Shown: positions 1 through 8,213 of the stretch, piece after piece | Numbering within the stretch: the first letter of the stretch is position 1 | Layout of the letters: each line of letters begins with the position of its first letter | Source of the DNA: Aurantimonas coralicida_A | Lineage (GTDB): Bacteria; Pseudomonadota; Alphaproteobacteria; Rhizobiales; Rhizobiaceae | Direction of reading: 5' to 3' | Assembly: GCF_036016755.1 (NCBI RefSeq) | Contig: NZ_JAYXIH010000001.1 | Coordinates: 124,001-188,000, forward strand | Length of the DNA stretch: 64,000 nucleotides | The notes under the pieces: generated by a model | The model's database searches: none | Told to the model about the DNA's origin: nothing | What the model saw: the letters and a program-made list of their open reading frames with translations, nothing else | Translations under genes and position numbers: made by a program

Positions 1-971
1 CGGGTGAAGAGGACGAGGAGCACGAGGAGAATTCCGAGCCAGAGCTTCCAGTGTTCGGAAAACTGCGCCAGCCAATCCTCCAGCAGCAGAAACGCGATCG
101 CCCCGGCGATCGCGCCGACGAGGGTTCCCATGCCGCCGAAGACGACCATGACGATCAGCTCGCCCGAGCGTTGCCACGTCATGTAGGCGGGGGAGACGAA
201 CTCGGCCTGATTGGCGAGGAAGACGCCAGCGACGCCGGCAATCGCACCCGCGATGACATAGGCGGTCAGTTGGTACGGGAACGGGGCAAAGCCGATCGCC
301 TGCATGCGAAGCCGATTGTCGCGGGTTCCCCGCAGTACCCTGCCGAAGCGTGAGGCGACCAGCGCTCTCAGGCCGACAAAGGCGGCGACGAGGAAACCGA
401 GCGCACCGTAGAAGAGGACGTGATCGCTCTCTAACAAGTCCGTACCGAACAGCGTCGAGCGGTTGGCGAGGGTGATGCCATCATCGCCGCCATAGGCCGA
501 CAGCGAGACCATGAAGAAATACGCCATTTGGCCGAAGGCGAGGGTGATCATGATGAAATAGACGCCCTTGGTCCGCAACGAGATCGCCCCGGTGATCAGG
601 GCGAAGAGCGCTGAAACCAGGATAGCGGCGAGCGCCTGAAGCAAAATGTCCTCGATGCCGTTCGCCGCCAGGATCGCGACGGCATAGGCTCCGAGCCCGA
701 TGAAGGCCGCATGGCCGAAGGACACCATCGCGCCGTAGCCGAGTACGAGGTCGAGCGAGAGCGCTGCGATCGCGAAGATCGTCAGGCGGGTGGCAGTAAC
801 GAGCAGAAACGGATCGTCGAGGGCCCATGCCAGCAGCGGCAGGAGCCCGAGACCGGCGAAAATCACTGCGGCCGCGACACTGGAGCCGTGACGGCCGAGG
901 AGCGGGCGACGAACGGCTCCGACGTCGATCTGCGAATTGGAGACAGCAGCGTCCGACAGGCCCGAGGTCAT
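1..971 (-). CDS. livM: LivM-type branched-chain amino acid ABC transporter permease (3' end outside window)
   Basis: This is an inner-membrane permease subunit of a HAAT-family (branched-chain amino acid type) ABC importer. The reverse-strand translation from ATG 969-971 is a run of hydrophobic helices with the LivM pattern: a helix reading LDLVLGYGAMVSFGHAAFIG near residues 70-90, then SLRTKGVYFIMITLAFGQM, and GLRALVASRFGRVLRGTRDN, which corresponds to the loop contacting the ATPase. About 323 codons are visible and the C-terminus lies beyond position 1. Its start codon overlaps the livH stop as ATGA, so the two are probably translationally coupled. The ATPase genes livG and livF are expected just left of the window. 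Substrate cannot be assigned; HAAT systems also carry urea, amides and aromatics. Confidence 0.9.
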   Translation of the reverse strand, partial: MTSGLSDAAVSNSQIDVGAVRRPLLGRHGSSVAAAVIFAGLGLLPLLAWALDDPFLLVTATRLTIFAIAALSLDLVLGYGAMVSFGHAAFIGLGAYAVAILAANGIEDILLQALAAILVSALFALITGAISLRTKGVYFIMITLAFGQMAYFFMVSLSAYGGDDGITLANRSTLFGTDLLESDHVLFYGALGFLVAAFVGLRALVASRFGRVLRGTRDNRLRMQAIGFAPFPYQLTAYVIAGAIAGVAGVFLANQAEFVSPAYMTWQRSGELIVMVVFGGMGTLVGAIAGAIAFLLLEDWLAQFSEHWKLWLGILLVLLVLFT

Positions 972-1894
972 TGGACGGTCCCTTTGGTCGGAAACAGCCC
1001 GGAGGGCCTGAAGAACAAGACCGCCGCCATCAGGATGTAGATCAGCATCGGCGCCAGGGTTCGGCCGGTCTGCGAAGCGGCCGACGGGTCCATCAGGCTG
1101 CGCAACAGGATCGGCCCGAAGGTGCGGCCGAGCGTGTCGACCAGACCGACGAGGATGGCTGCTACGAAAGCGCCACGGACCGACCCGACGCCGCCAATGA
1201 CAATGACGACGAAGGTCAGGATCAGGACGCTGTCGCCCATGCCGGGCTCGACGGAAAGGATCGGTGCGACCATGGCGCCGGCAAAGCCCGCCAGCATTGC
1301 CCCGAGGCCGAAGACGATCATGAACAGCCGGCCGATGTCGACGCCGAGCGCCGAGACCATCGGTCCGTTGGTGGCGCCGGCCCTGAGCAGCATGCCGATC
1401 CGCGTGTGATTGACCATCAGATAAAGGCCAAGGGCAGTGACGAGACCGGAGGCGATGATCGCAACCCGGAAGAACGGATAGCGCATGTTGCCGATGAGCG
1501 GCATCGAGCCAGAAAGGATATCGGGGATCGGCACGCTCATCGGTGCCGCGCCCCAGATCATCTTCACCCCCTCATTGAGGATCAGGATGAGCCCGAAAGT
1601 AGCGAGCACCTGATCGAGGTGATCGCGGTCGTAGAGTCGCCGAAAGATCAGGAATTCCAGAACGATGCCGAAGGCGAGCGTCGCCGGAAGAGCGAGGGCC
1701 AGCCCGAGGAAGAAGTCACCGGTGAAGGCGGTGAAGGTGGCAGCCAGATAGGCGCCGACCATGTACAGAACGCCGTGCGCCAGGTTGATCAGGTCCATGA
1801 CACCGAAGATCAGTGTCAGCCCGGCGGCGACGAGGAACAAGAGGATGCCGAGTTGGATCCCGTTCAGCGCCTGGAGAAGAAAGAGGTTGAACAT
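968..1894 (-). CDS. livH: LivH-type branched-chain amino acid ABC transporter permease
   Basis: This 308-aa integral membrane permease pairs with LivM in the translocation channel. The N-terminus (LFLLQALNGIQLGILLFLVAAGLTLIFGVMDLINLAHG) is the characteristic LivH first-helix region, with the LNLAHG-like signature near residues 35-41. GATNGPMVSALGVDIGRLF around residue 175 matches the cytoplasmic EAA-like coupling loop. Length is normal for the family. It lies downstream of the binding-protein gene on the same strand, with a 151-nt gap containing a strong hairpin, and its TGA overlaps the livM ATG. The family call is secure, the substrate is not. Confidence 0.93.
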   Translation of the reverse strand: MFNLFLLQALNGIQLGILLFLVAAGLTLIFGVMDLINLAHGVLYMVGAYLAATFTAFTGDFFLGLALALPATLAFGIVLEFLIFRRLYDRDHLDQVLATFGLILILNEGVKMIWGAAPMSVPIPDILSGSMPLIGNMRYPFFRVAIIASGLVTALGLYLMVNHTRIGMLLRAGATNGPMVSALGVDIGRLFMIVFGLGAMLAGFAGAMVAPILSVEPGMGDSVLILTFVVIVIGGVGSVRGAFVAAILVGLVDTLGRTFGPILLRSLMDPSAASQTGRTLAPMLIYILMAAVLFFRPSGLFPTKGTVQ

Positions 1895-2002
1895 CCGTGC
1901 CCTTCGGCGGCTCGTTCATCGCGGCAAGCGGCCATGATGCCATCCCGGCACCGCCAGTCCAGAACGGCGGCGCTCGACATCAAAATCGAACACCCGCTCG
2001 GC

Positions 2003-2030
2003 GCCGGCCGGGGTTTTTCGCCCGGCCGGC
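2003..2030 (-). terminator. GC-rich hairpin between binding-protein gene and livH
   Basis: A perfect 10-bp inverted repeat (GCCGGCCGGG / CCCGGCCGGC) with an 8-nt loop lies 16 nt after the binding-protein stop and about 110 nt before livH. No T-run follows it on the minus strand, so it is not a textbook intrinsic terminator. In ABC operons such hairpins often stabilise or attenuate the message so that the binding protein exceeds the permeases. That role is inferred. Confidence 0.5.
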
Positions 2031-2045
2031 TTCACGAGCGGGCCG

Positions 2046-3224
2046 CTACTGCATCTTGCATTCGGCGGCGTAGTTGTCCTGGTAGTCGTCGAAGATCTTC
2101 TCGGCGATCTGCGTCTGGTATTTGCCGTCGTCGCGCTTGGCCACCTTGACCAGATAGAAGTCCTGGATCGGGTAGTGGTTGTTGCCGAGCTTGAAATCGC
2201 CACGCAGGGACTGGAAGTCGGCTGCCTCAAGCGCCGAACGCAAAGCATCCTTGTCGTCGAGCTTGCCGGCGGCCTTGACCGCGCTGTCAATCAGCTGCGC
2301 AGCGTCGTAGGCCTGCATGGCGTAGGTGCCTGGAACGCTGCCGTATTTTTCCTCGTAGGCGGCGACGAAGGCCTTGGACTGCTCGTTGTCCATGTCCGGC
2401 GCCCAGTTGGCGCCGCCGTAGAAGCCGACGGCCGCATCCTGCTGGGCGGGCAGGGTGGTCTCATCGACGGTGAAGGCGGACAGGAACGGAATGTTGTCGA
2501 GCCCGGCCTGCCGATACTGCTTGACGAGGTTCACGCCCATGCCGCCCGGCATGAAGGTGAAGACGGCGTCCGGCTGCTCGGCGGCGATCTGCGCGAGCTC
2601 GGCCGAGAAATCGAGCTGGCCGAGCGGCGTGTAGATCTCGTTGACCACCTCGCCCTTGTAGGAATGCTTGAAGCCGGCCAGCGAATCTTTGCCCGCCTGA
2701 TAGTTCGGGGCGAGCAGGAACAGGCGCTTGTAGCCTTTGTCCTGAGCATATTTGCCGAGAACCTCGTGAACCTGATCGTTCTGGTAGGAGGTGACGAAGA
2801 AGTTCTCGTTGCACTCGGCCCCGGCGAAATTCGAGGTGCCGGCATTTGGGCTGATCAGGAAGGCACCGCCGTCTGTCACCGGCTTGTTAATCGCCATCAG
2901 GATGTTGGAAAAGATCGGGCCGACGACAAAGTCGACATCGTCGCGTTCGACCAGTTCGCGTGCTTTGTTGGCGGCGATATCGGGTTTCAGCTCGTCGTCG
3001 ACGGTGGTGATCTCTGTCTCCAGGCCGCCGAGCCTGCCGCCCATCTTCTCGACCGCAAGCAGGAAGCCGTCACGGCCCTGCTCTCCGAGCACCGCGGCGG
3101 GCCCGCTCAATGTGAACATCAGGCCGATCTTCAGTTTTCCGTCGTCGGCGGTCTGCGCCATCGCCGCGCCGGACAAGGTGGTCGCAGTCATAAGGGCGAT
3201 AGTGGCGGTGCGGATCGAACTCAT
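2046..3224 (-). CDS. ABC transporter periplasmic substrate-binding protein (LivJ/LivK-like)
   Basis: This is the periplasmic receptor of the importer encoded downstream. The chosen start at 3224 (MSSIRTATIALM...) gives a 392-aa protein. It is preceded by GGAGATCAAGAG and begins with a Sec signal peptide cleaved near AMAQ-T. The mature N-terminus (LKIGLMFTLSGPAAVLGEQGRDGFLLAVE) is typical of the type I periplasmic binding fold (Peripla_BP_6). An in-frame upstream ATG at 3344 would add a 40-residue extension without a signal sequence, so I reject it. It stands first in the operon before livH and livM. Which amino acid or amide it binds cannot be told from sequence. Confidence 0.9.
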   Translation of the reverse strand: MSSIRTATIALMTATTLSGAAMAQTADDGKLKIGLMFTLSGPAAVLGEQGRDGFLLAVEKMGGRLGGLETEITTVDDELKPDIAANKARELVERDDVDFVVGPIFSNILMAINKPVTDGGAFLISPNAGTSNFAGAECNENFFVTSYQNDQVHEVLGKYAQDKGYKRLFLLAPNYQAGKDSLAGFKHSYKGEVVNEIYTPLGQLDFSAELAQIAAEQPDAVFTFMPGGMGVNLVKQYRQAGLDNIPFLSAFTVDETTLPAQQDAAVGFYGGANWAPDMDNEQSKAFVAAYEEKYGSVPGTYAMQAYDAAQLIDSAVKAAGKLDDKDALRSALEAADFQSLRGDFKLGNNHYPIQDFYLVKVAKRDDGKYQTQIAEKIFDDYQDNYAAECKMQ

Positions 3225-3353
3225 CTCTTGATCTCCATTCAAAAAGGTCGCTAACAATGGTCCGTCCCCAGCCGGAGATCGGGCCGGCGCAAGCGTTGAC
3301 GATCCGCGCCGGAAATCAGTGGACATCGGAATTTCCGCCCCCACACCAAAATT

Positions 3354-3381
3354 AGTTTACGCATAAAATATCTGCTGGCAA
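3354..3381 (-). promoter_or_regulatory. Possible sigma70-like promoter for the ABC importer operon
   Basis: Read on the minus strand, TTGCCA (3376-3381) and TAAACT (3354-3359) are separated by 16 nt, about 120 nt upstream of the binding-protein start, in the most AT-rich part of the 390-bp divergent region before the oxidase operon. The boxes are imperfect. On the plus strand TATAGT at 3555-3560 could serve the oxidase operon, but I see no good -35 partner. Confidence 0.3.
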
Positions 3382-3614
3382 CAGACGCTGGTCATATTTT
3401 TTGCCCGATGAATTTTTGTGCACTGCGAAGCGCCACCGCGCTGGAATGCCGCTCCCACGGGCGTCCAACGGAAGCTCGCGAAACTTCCGGAGGGGAAACC
3501 GCGTCAACTTGACGATTATTGTCGCGGCTCTGGAAATTCATCCCGGAATCACGCTATAGTGCCACCGTCATCTCGCTGGACCTCTCAGGCCAGTGCGAGG
3601 TGGGGAGGGGTACC

Positions 3615-4439
3615 ATGGCCATTGCGCTCGTGCTCGTTCTCGTCGCTGTCGGCTCGGTGCTGTTTCACCTTCTGAGCCCATGGTGGTGGACACCTATTGC
3701 CTCAAATTGGGGCTATATCGACACAACCATCATCGTCACTTTCTGGATTACGGGCTTCGTTTTCGTCGCCGTCGTCCTGTTCATGGCCTATTGCGTCTTT
3801 CGCTTCCGCCACAAGGAGGGATCCAGGGCCGCGTACGAGCCGGAAAACAAAAAGCTCGAGATCTGGCTCACGGCCGCGACCGCGCTGGGCGTCGCGGCGA
3901 TGCTGGCGCCGGGGCTGGTCGTGTGGGGTCAGTTCGTTACCGTTCCCGACGATGCGACCGAAGTCGAGGTCGTCGGACAGCAGTGGCAGTGGAGCTTTCG
4001 CCTGCCTGGCGAGGACGGTCAGTTGGGCACGTCCGACAACCGCAAGATCGGGCCGGACAATCCCTTGGGAATCGATCCCGCCGATCCGGCCGGCCAGGAC
4101 GACGTCGTGATCGAGGCAACCGATTTGCATCTACCGATCGGCAAGCCGGTCAAGATGCTGCTGCGCTCCATCGACGTGCTGCATGATTTCTACGTCCCGG
4201 AATTCCGGGCCAAGATGGATATGGTCCCAGGCAGCGTCACCTATTTCTGGTTCACCCCAACGCGAACCGGCAGCTTCGAAATCCTTTGCGCCGAACTCTG
4301 CGGCATCGGACACGGCTTCATGCGCGGCATCACCGTGGTCGACACCCAAGAGGACTACGTTGCCTGGCTGCAGGAGCAGTCGACCTTCGCGCAATTGTCG
4401 ACGCCCGACCAGGTCAGCTCGGTGGACGAGGTCAAATGA
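3615..4439 (+). CDS. coxB: Cytochrome c oxidase subunit II (CuA-containing)
   Basis: This 274-aa subunit takes electrons from cytochrome c through its periplasmic CuA centre. Two N-terminal transmembrane helices (about residues 3-20 and 37-62) are followed by the cupredoxin domain. The CuA ligands are visible: His in SIDVLHDFYVPEF and the motif CAELCGIGHGFM supplying two Cys, Glu, His and Met. The aromatic electron-entry patch is present as QQWQWSF. The start at 3615 is preceded by GGGGAGGGG; the upstream ATG at 3519 adds a polar leader and is less likely. First gene of a five-gene oxidase operon. The order II-I-III-III-IV resembles Bradyrhizobium coxMNOP rather than the housekeeping ctaCDE set, because no ctaB or ctaG assembly gene is interleaved. 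Confidence 0.95.
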   Translation: MAIALVLVLVAVGSVLFHLLSPWWWTPIASNWGYIDTTIIVTFWITGFVFVAVVLFMAYCVFRFRHKEGSRAAYEPENKKLEIWLTAATALGVAAMLAPGLVVWGQFVTVPDDATEVEVVGQQWQWSFRLPGEDGQLGTSDNRKIGPDNPLGIDPADPAGQDDVVIEATDLHLPIGKPVKMLLRSIDVLHDFYVPEFRAKMDMVPGSVTYFWFTPTRTGSFEILCAELCGIGHGFMRGITVVDTQEDYVAWLQEQSTFAQLSTPDQVSSVDEVK

Positions 4440-4529
4440 TGAGCAGGGCGGGGGCAACGCCGACGTAAGCGTGCCAGCAACCCGGGGCAGGACAACAGGG
4501 TGCGCCGGACGGAACAGGGAGGCAGAGCG

Positions 4530-6305
4530 ATGGTCGATGTCACGTCAGGCGGCGGCGAAGCGATCCCGCCCGCCGAAGTCGCGGATGTCGAACTGTACCA
4601 CCCGAAAAGCTGGTTGACGAAATACGTCTTTTCGCAGGACGCCAAGATCATCGCCATCCAATATTCGTCCACAGCTCTCGCCATCGGGCTCGTCGCCCTG
4701 GTGCTGTCATGGCTGATGCGGCTGCAACTCGGCTTTCCCGGCACCTTCGACTTCATCACGCCGGAAGCCTACTACCAGTTCGTCACCATGCACGGCATGA
4801 TCATGGTGGTGTATCTGTTGACCGCGCTGTTCCTCGGTGGATTTGGCAACTACTTGATTCCGTTGATGGTCGGCGCGCGGGATATGGTCTTTCCCTACGC
4901 CAATATGCTGAGCTACTGGATCTATCTCCTCGCCGTGCTCGTGCTGGTCGTCAGTTTCTTCGCACCCGGCGGTCCGACCGGCGCCGGCTGGACGCTCTAT
5001 CCGCCGCAGGCCATCCTCGGCGGCACGCCGGGCGGTCAGGGCGCCGGCATCATTCTGATGCTGGTCTCGCTGATCCTGTTCATCATCGGCTTCACCATGG
5101 GCGGCCTGAACTATGTCGTGACCGTCCTCCAGGGCCGCGCCAGAGGCATGACCTTGATGCGGATGCCGTTGACGGTGTGGGGCATCTTCACCGCCACGGT
5201 AATGGCTTTGTTCGCCTTTCCGGCGCTCTTCGTCGCCTCGGTGATGATGCTGTTCGACCGGGTGCTCGGCACCAGCTTCTTCATGCCGGCGCTGGTCGAG
5301 ATGGGCGAGCAACTCAGCTATGGCGGCGGTAGTCCGATCCTGTTCCAGCACCTGTTCTGGTTCTTCGGTCATCCCGAGGTCTACATCGTCGCGCTGCCGG
5401 CCTTCGGCATTGTCTCCGACCTGATCTCGACGCACGCGCGCAAGAACATCTTCGGCTATCGCATGATGGTCTGGGCGATCGTCATCATCGGCGCGCTCAG
5501 CTTCGTCGTCTGGGCCCATCATATGTATGTCAGCGGCATGAACCCGTATTTCGGCTTCTTCTTCGCCACCACGACGCTGATCATCGCCGTTCCGACCGCC
5601 CTCAAAGTGTATAATTGGGTGCTGACCCTGTGGCGGGGCGACATTCATCTGACCTTGCCGATGCTGTTCGCCCTGGCCTTCATCGTCACCTTCCTGAACG
5701 GTGGCCTGACGGGACTGTTCCTGGGCAATGTGGTCGTTGACGTGCCGCTGTCCGACACGATGTTCGTGGTGGCCCATTTCCACATGGTCATGGGGGTTGC
5801 GCCGATCCTGGTGATCTTTGGGGCGATCTACCACTGGTATCCGAAGGTCACCGGGCGAATGCTGAACGAGGTGCTCGGCCAGTTCCACTTCTGGGTCACC
5901 TTCCTCGGTGCCTATCTGATCTTCTTTCCGATGCATTACGTGGGGTTGGTGGGCGTCCCGCGGCGTTATTCCGAATTGGGGGAAACAGCCTTCATTCCCG
6001 ACTCGGTCCAAACCTTGAACGCCTTCATCAGCGTCATGGCCTTCATCGTCGGCTTCGCCCAGATCGTCTTCCTCTTCAACCTGATCTGGAGCATTCGCAA
6101 CGGCCGGGACGCTGGCGGCAACCCTTGGCGGGCCACCACTTTGGAGTGGCAGACGCCCGAGACGCCGCCACCGCACGGCAATTGGGGCAAGCATCTGCCG
6201 GTGGTCTATCGCTGGGCCTACGATTACAGCGTTCCGAACGCCGAGCAGGATTTTCTGGCACAGAACGATCCCGGTGCCCTGGGTCTCGCCGAGGCGCCGC
6301 GATGA
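4530..6305 (+). CDS. coxA: Cytochrome c oxidase subunit I (heme-copper catalytic subunit)
   Basis: This 591-aa catalytic subunit reduces O2 at the heme a3-CuB site and pumps protons. Diagnostic motifs are intact: the low-spin heme His in TMHGMIMVVY, the CuB and cross-link motif WFFGHPEVYIVALP, the CuB histidines in WAHHMYVSG, and the two heme ligands in VVAHFHMVMG. HPEVY contains the D-channel glutamate of A-type oxidases. The start at 4530 follows GGGAGG; the ORF extends upstream to 4500 without a ribosome binding site. Its TGA overlaps the next start (ATGA). It resembles CoxN-type alternative oxidases, but the heme type cannot be read from the sequence. Confidence 0.96.
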   Translation: MVDVTSGGGEAIPPAEVADVELYHPKSWLTKYVFSQDAKIIAIQYSSTALAIGLVALVLSWLMRLQLGFPGTFDFITPEAYYQFVTMHGMIMVVYLLTALFLGGFGNYLIPLMVGARDMVFPYANMLSYWIYLLAVLVLVVSFFAPGGPTGAGWTLYPPQAILGGTPGGQGAGIILMLVSLILFIIGFTMGGLNYVVTVLQGRARGMTLMRMPLTVWGIFTATVMALFAFPALFVASVMMLFDRVLGTSFFMPALVEMGEQLSYGGGSPILFQHLFWFFGHPEVYIVALPAFGIVSDLISTHARKNIFGYRMMVWAIVIIGALSFVVWAHHMYVSGMNPYFGFFFATTTLIIAVPTALKVYNWVLTLWRGDIHLTLPMLFALAFIVTFLNGGLTGLFLGNVVVDVPLSDTMFVVAHFHMVMGVAPILVIFGAIYHWYPKVTGRMLNEVLGQFHFWVTFLGAYLIFFPMHYVGLVGVPRRYSELGETAFIPDSVQTLNAFISVMAFIVGFAQIVFLFNLIWSIRNGRDAGGNPWRATTLEWQTPETPPPHGNWGKHLPVVYRWAYDYSVPNAEQDFLAQNDPGALGLAEAPR

Positions 6306-7006
6306 GCGTCATTCTGGTCTTTCTCTTGGTCATGGCCGGATTCGCCGCTTGGTGGCTGTCTCACCAACGAATGACGGCCAAACCCTGGCTCGAGCAAGGT
6401 CCGCTTGGCGGATTTGAGGGTTCCGACCGATCCACCCTTCCGACAGCCAAGATCGGATTGGGCGTTTTCCTCGCCGTCATCGGTGCTTTGTTTGCGCTGT
6501 TCGCCAGCGCCTATTTCATGCGCATGGAGCTGTCGGATTGGCGTCCATTGCCGATGCCCGGCCTATTGTGGCTCAACACCGGTGTACTGGTCCTCAGCAG
6601 CGTCGCGCTGCAATTTTCGCTGATCGCCGCTCGCAGTGACGAATGGCATCTGGTCCGGCTAGGACTGACGGCCGGGGGCATCGCCGCCGTCATTTTCCTG
6701 ATCGGACAACTCCTCGCATGGCGGCAACTGGTGGCGGATGGATACGTCCTGGCCGGTAACCCCGCCAACAGCTTCTTCTACCTGATCACCGGTTTGCACG
6801 GGCTTCACATTCTCGGCGGATTGGTGGCCCTAGGCAGGACCATCGCCGGGGCCTGGGGGTCTTACGGACCGCAGAAGCTTCGGCTCAGCGTCGACCTCTG
6901 CGCCATGTACTGGCACTTCCTGCTCATCGTGTGGTTGGCGGTCTTCGTTCTTCTGGCCGGCTGGCCTGCCGATTTCATCAATATGTTCCGCCAATCGCTG
7001 ATTTAG
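6302..7006 (+). CDS. Cytochrome c oxidase subunit III family protein (first copy)
   Basis: This 234-aa membrane protein is related to heme-copper oxidase subunit III. Hydrophobic helices run through most of its length, and the subunit III signatures are present: SAYFMRMELSDW for the first conserved helix, FFYLITGLHGLHILGGL with the conserved His pair, and a C-terminal MYWHFLLIVWLAVF. Start at 6302 is set by the ATGA overlap with subunit I. A second, separate subunit III gene follows after 13 nt, so the operon encodes two different versions, as coxO and coxP do in Bradyrhizobium. Confidence 0.85.
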   Translation: MSVILVFLLVMAGFAAWWLSHQRMTAKPWLEQGPLGGFEGSDRSTLPTAKIGLGVFLAVIGALFALFASAYFMRMELSDWRPLPMPGLLWLNTGVLVLSSVALQFSLIAARSDEWHLVRLGLTAGGIAAVIFLIGQLLAWRQLVADGYVLAGNPANSFFYLITGLHGLHILGGLVALGRTIAGAWGSYGPQKLRLSVDLCAMYWHFLLIVWLAVFVLLAGWPADFINMFRQSLI

Positions 7007-7019
7007 GAGGGTCGGGCGG

Positions 7020-7742
7020 ATGACAGAAACTGCGTTGACGCACACATCAGGTTCCGGACCCCAGCCGCCCGGATGGCGGGGCGTTTTGGCGGACTGGGCT
7101 TCCGATCAACGCTCCTTCAAGGGCGTCTCTTGGGGGAAGGCCATGATGTGGATCTTCCTCGTCAGCGACACCTTTATTTTCGGAACGTTCCTCTTGTCCT
7201 ACATGACCGCCCGTATGTCGACGCGAGTGCCATGGCCCAATGCGAGCGAAGTGTTCGCTCTCGAGATTGGGGGGGCGCATCTGCCGCTGATCCTGATCGC
7301 CATCATGACCTTCGTGCTGATCTCATCGAGCGGCACCATGGCGATGGCGGTCAATTGCGGCTACCAGCGCCAGCGAAAGAAGACCGCCGCCCTGTTGCTT
7401 CTTACTGCTGCGCTCGGCGCGACCTTCGTCGGTATGCAGGTCTTCGAGTGGACGAAGCTGATTTCGGAGGGCGTCCGTCCGTGGGGCAACCCCTGGGGCG
7501 CCGAGCAGTTCGGCGCGAGCTTCTTCATGATCACCGGTTTCCACGGCACCCACGTCACTTTTGGCGTGATCTTTCTGCTGATCGTCGCGCGCAAGGTCTG
7601 GCGCGGCGATTACGATACCGGGCGGCGCGGCTTTTTCACCAGCCGGAAAGGCCAGTACGAGAGCGTCGAGATCATGGGGCTCTATTGGCACTTCGTCGAT
7701 CTGGTGTGGGTGTTCATCTTTGCATTTTTCTATCTCTGGTGA
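7020..7742 (+). CDS. Cytochrome c oxidase subunit III family protein (second copy)
   Basis: This 240-aa protein is a second subunit III homologue. Motifs include MMWIFLVSDTFIFGTFLLSYMTAR (the E/D-containing helix of the family), FFMITGFHGTHVTFGVIFL and ESVEIMGLYWHFVDLVWVFIF at the C-terminus, which is nearly canonical for CtaE/CyoC-type subunits. GGAGGGT precedes the ATG. It lies 13 nt after the first subunit III gene and 9 nt before the subunit IV gene. The two copies are clearly divergent rather than a recent duplication. The second looks closer to standard subunit III and the first may be an accessory version. Confidence 0.9.
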   Translation: MTETALTHTSGSGPQPPGWRGVLADWASDQRSFKGVSWGKAMMWIFLVSDTFIFGTFLLSYMTARMSTRVPWPNASEVFALEIGGAHLPLILIAIMTFVLISSSGTMAMAVNCGYQRQRKKTAALLLLTAALGATFVGMQVFEWTKLISEGVRPWGNPWGAEQFGASFFMITGFHGTHVTFGVIFLLIVARKVWRGDYDTGRRGFFTSRKGQYESVEIMGLYWHFVDLVWVFIFAFFYLW

Positions 7743-7751
7743 GGAGCGGAC

Positions 7752-8153
7752 ATGACCGACATCACAGTGGACAACCGGGGCCATCCTGAAGTGGCGGGCG
7801 ATGCCCACGACCCCATTCCGGCGGAAGCGCCTGCCGCCGAAGGACATCAGCAGCATCCCATCAGACTCTATCTGGTGGTGTGGGGTAGCCTATTCGTGCT
7901 CAGCGCGTTTTCGTATCTCGTCGATTACGCCGGCCTTCAGGGCTATCTCAGATGGTCGCTGATCCTGCTGTTCATGATGCTCAAGGCGGGGCTGATCGTC
8001 GCCGTCTTCATGCACATCGCTTGGGAGCGGTTGGCATTGACCTATGCGATCCTGCTGCCGCCGCTGGCGGTGCTCGTGTTTACCGCGATGATGGTTTTTG
8101 AATCCGAGTACACGCTGCTGACGCGCATAACATTTTTCGGCGTTGGCCCGTAA
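7752..8153 (+). CDS. Cytochrome c oxidase subunit IV (prokaryotic type)
   Basis: This 133-aa protein has an acidic and proline-rich N-terminal tail (about 35 residues) and three transmembrane helices. The patterns LYLVVWGSLFVLSAFSYLVDY and MLKAGLIVAVFMHIAWERLALTYAILLPPLAVLVF match the prokaryotic cytochrome C oxidase subunit IV family, where KxxLVxxxFMH in the second helix is typical. It closes the oxidase operon, GAGGAGCGG precedes its ATG, and a strong hairpin follows. Confidence 0.9.
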   Translation: MTDITVDNRGHPEVAGDAHDPIPAEAPAAEGHQQHPIRLYLVVWGSLFVLSAFSYLVDYAGLQGYLRWSLILLFMMLKAGLIVAVFMHIAWERLALTYAILLPPLAVLVFTAMMVFESEYTLLTRITFFGVGP

Positions 8154-8173
8154 GGCTCTTATCCCATTGCCGA

Positions 8174-8198
8174 AGACCGGCGCCTGGCGCGCCGGTCT
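8174..8198. terminator. Hairpin between convergent oxidase operon and DUF2189 gene
   Basis: AGACCGGCGC (8174-8183) and GCGCCGGTCT (8189-8198) form a perfect 10-bp stem with a 5-nt loop, placed between two converging genes. It probably ends transcription from both sides, although neither flank has a clear T-run. Confidence 0.6.
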
Positions 8199-8213
8199 GC
8201 TCCAGAGCACAGC

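Noticed and set aside
827..2149. 440-codon plus-strand frame over livM and livH
   Set aside because: It is antisense to two clear permease genes; composition is Arg/Asp/His-rich, typical of shadow frames in GC-rich DNA.
4707..6194. 495-codon minus-strand frame across coxA
   Set aside because: Antisense to the oxidase catalytic subunit, highly charged with no domain.
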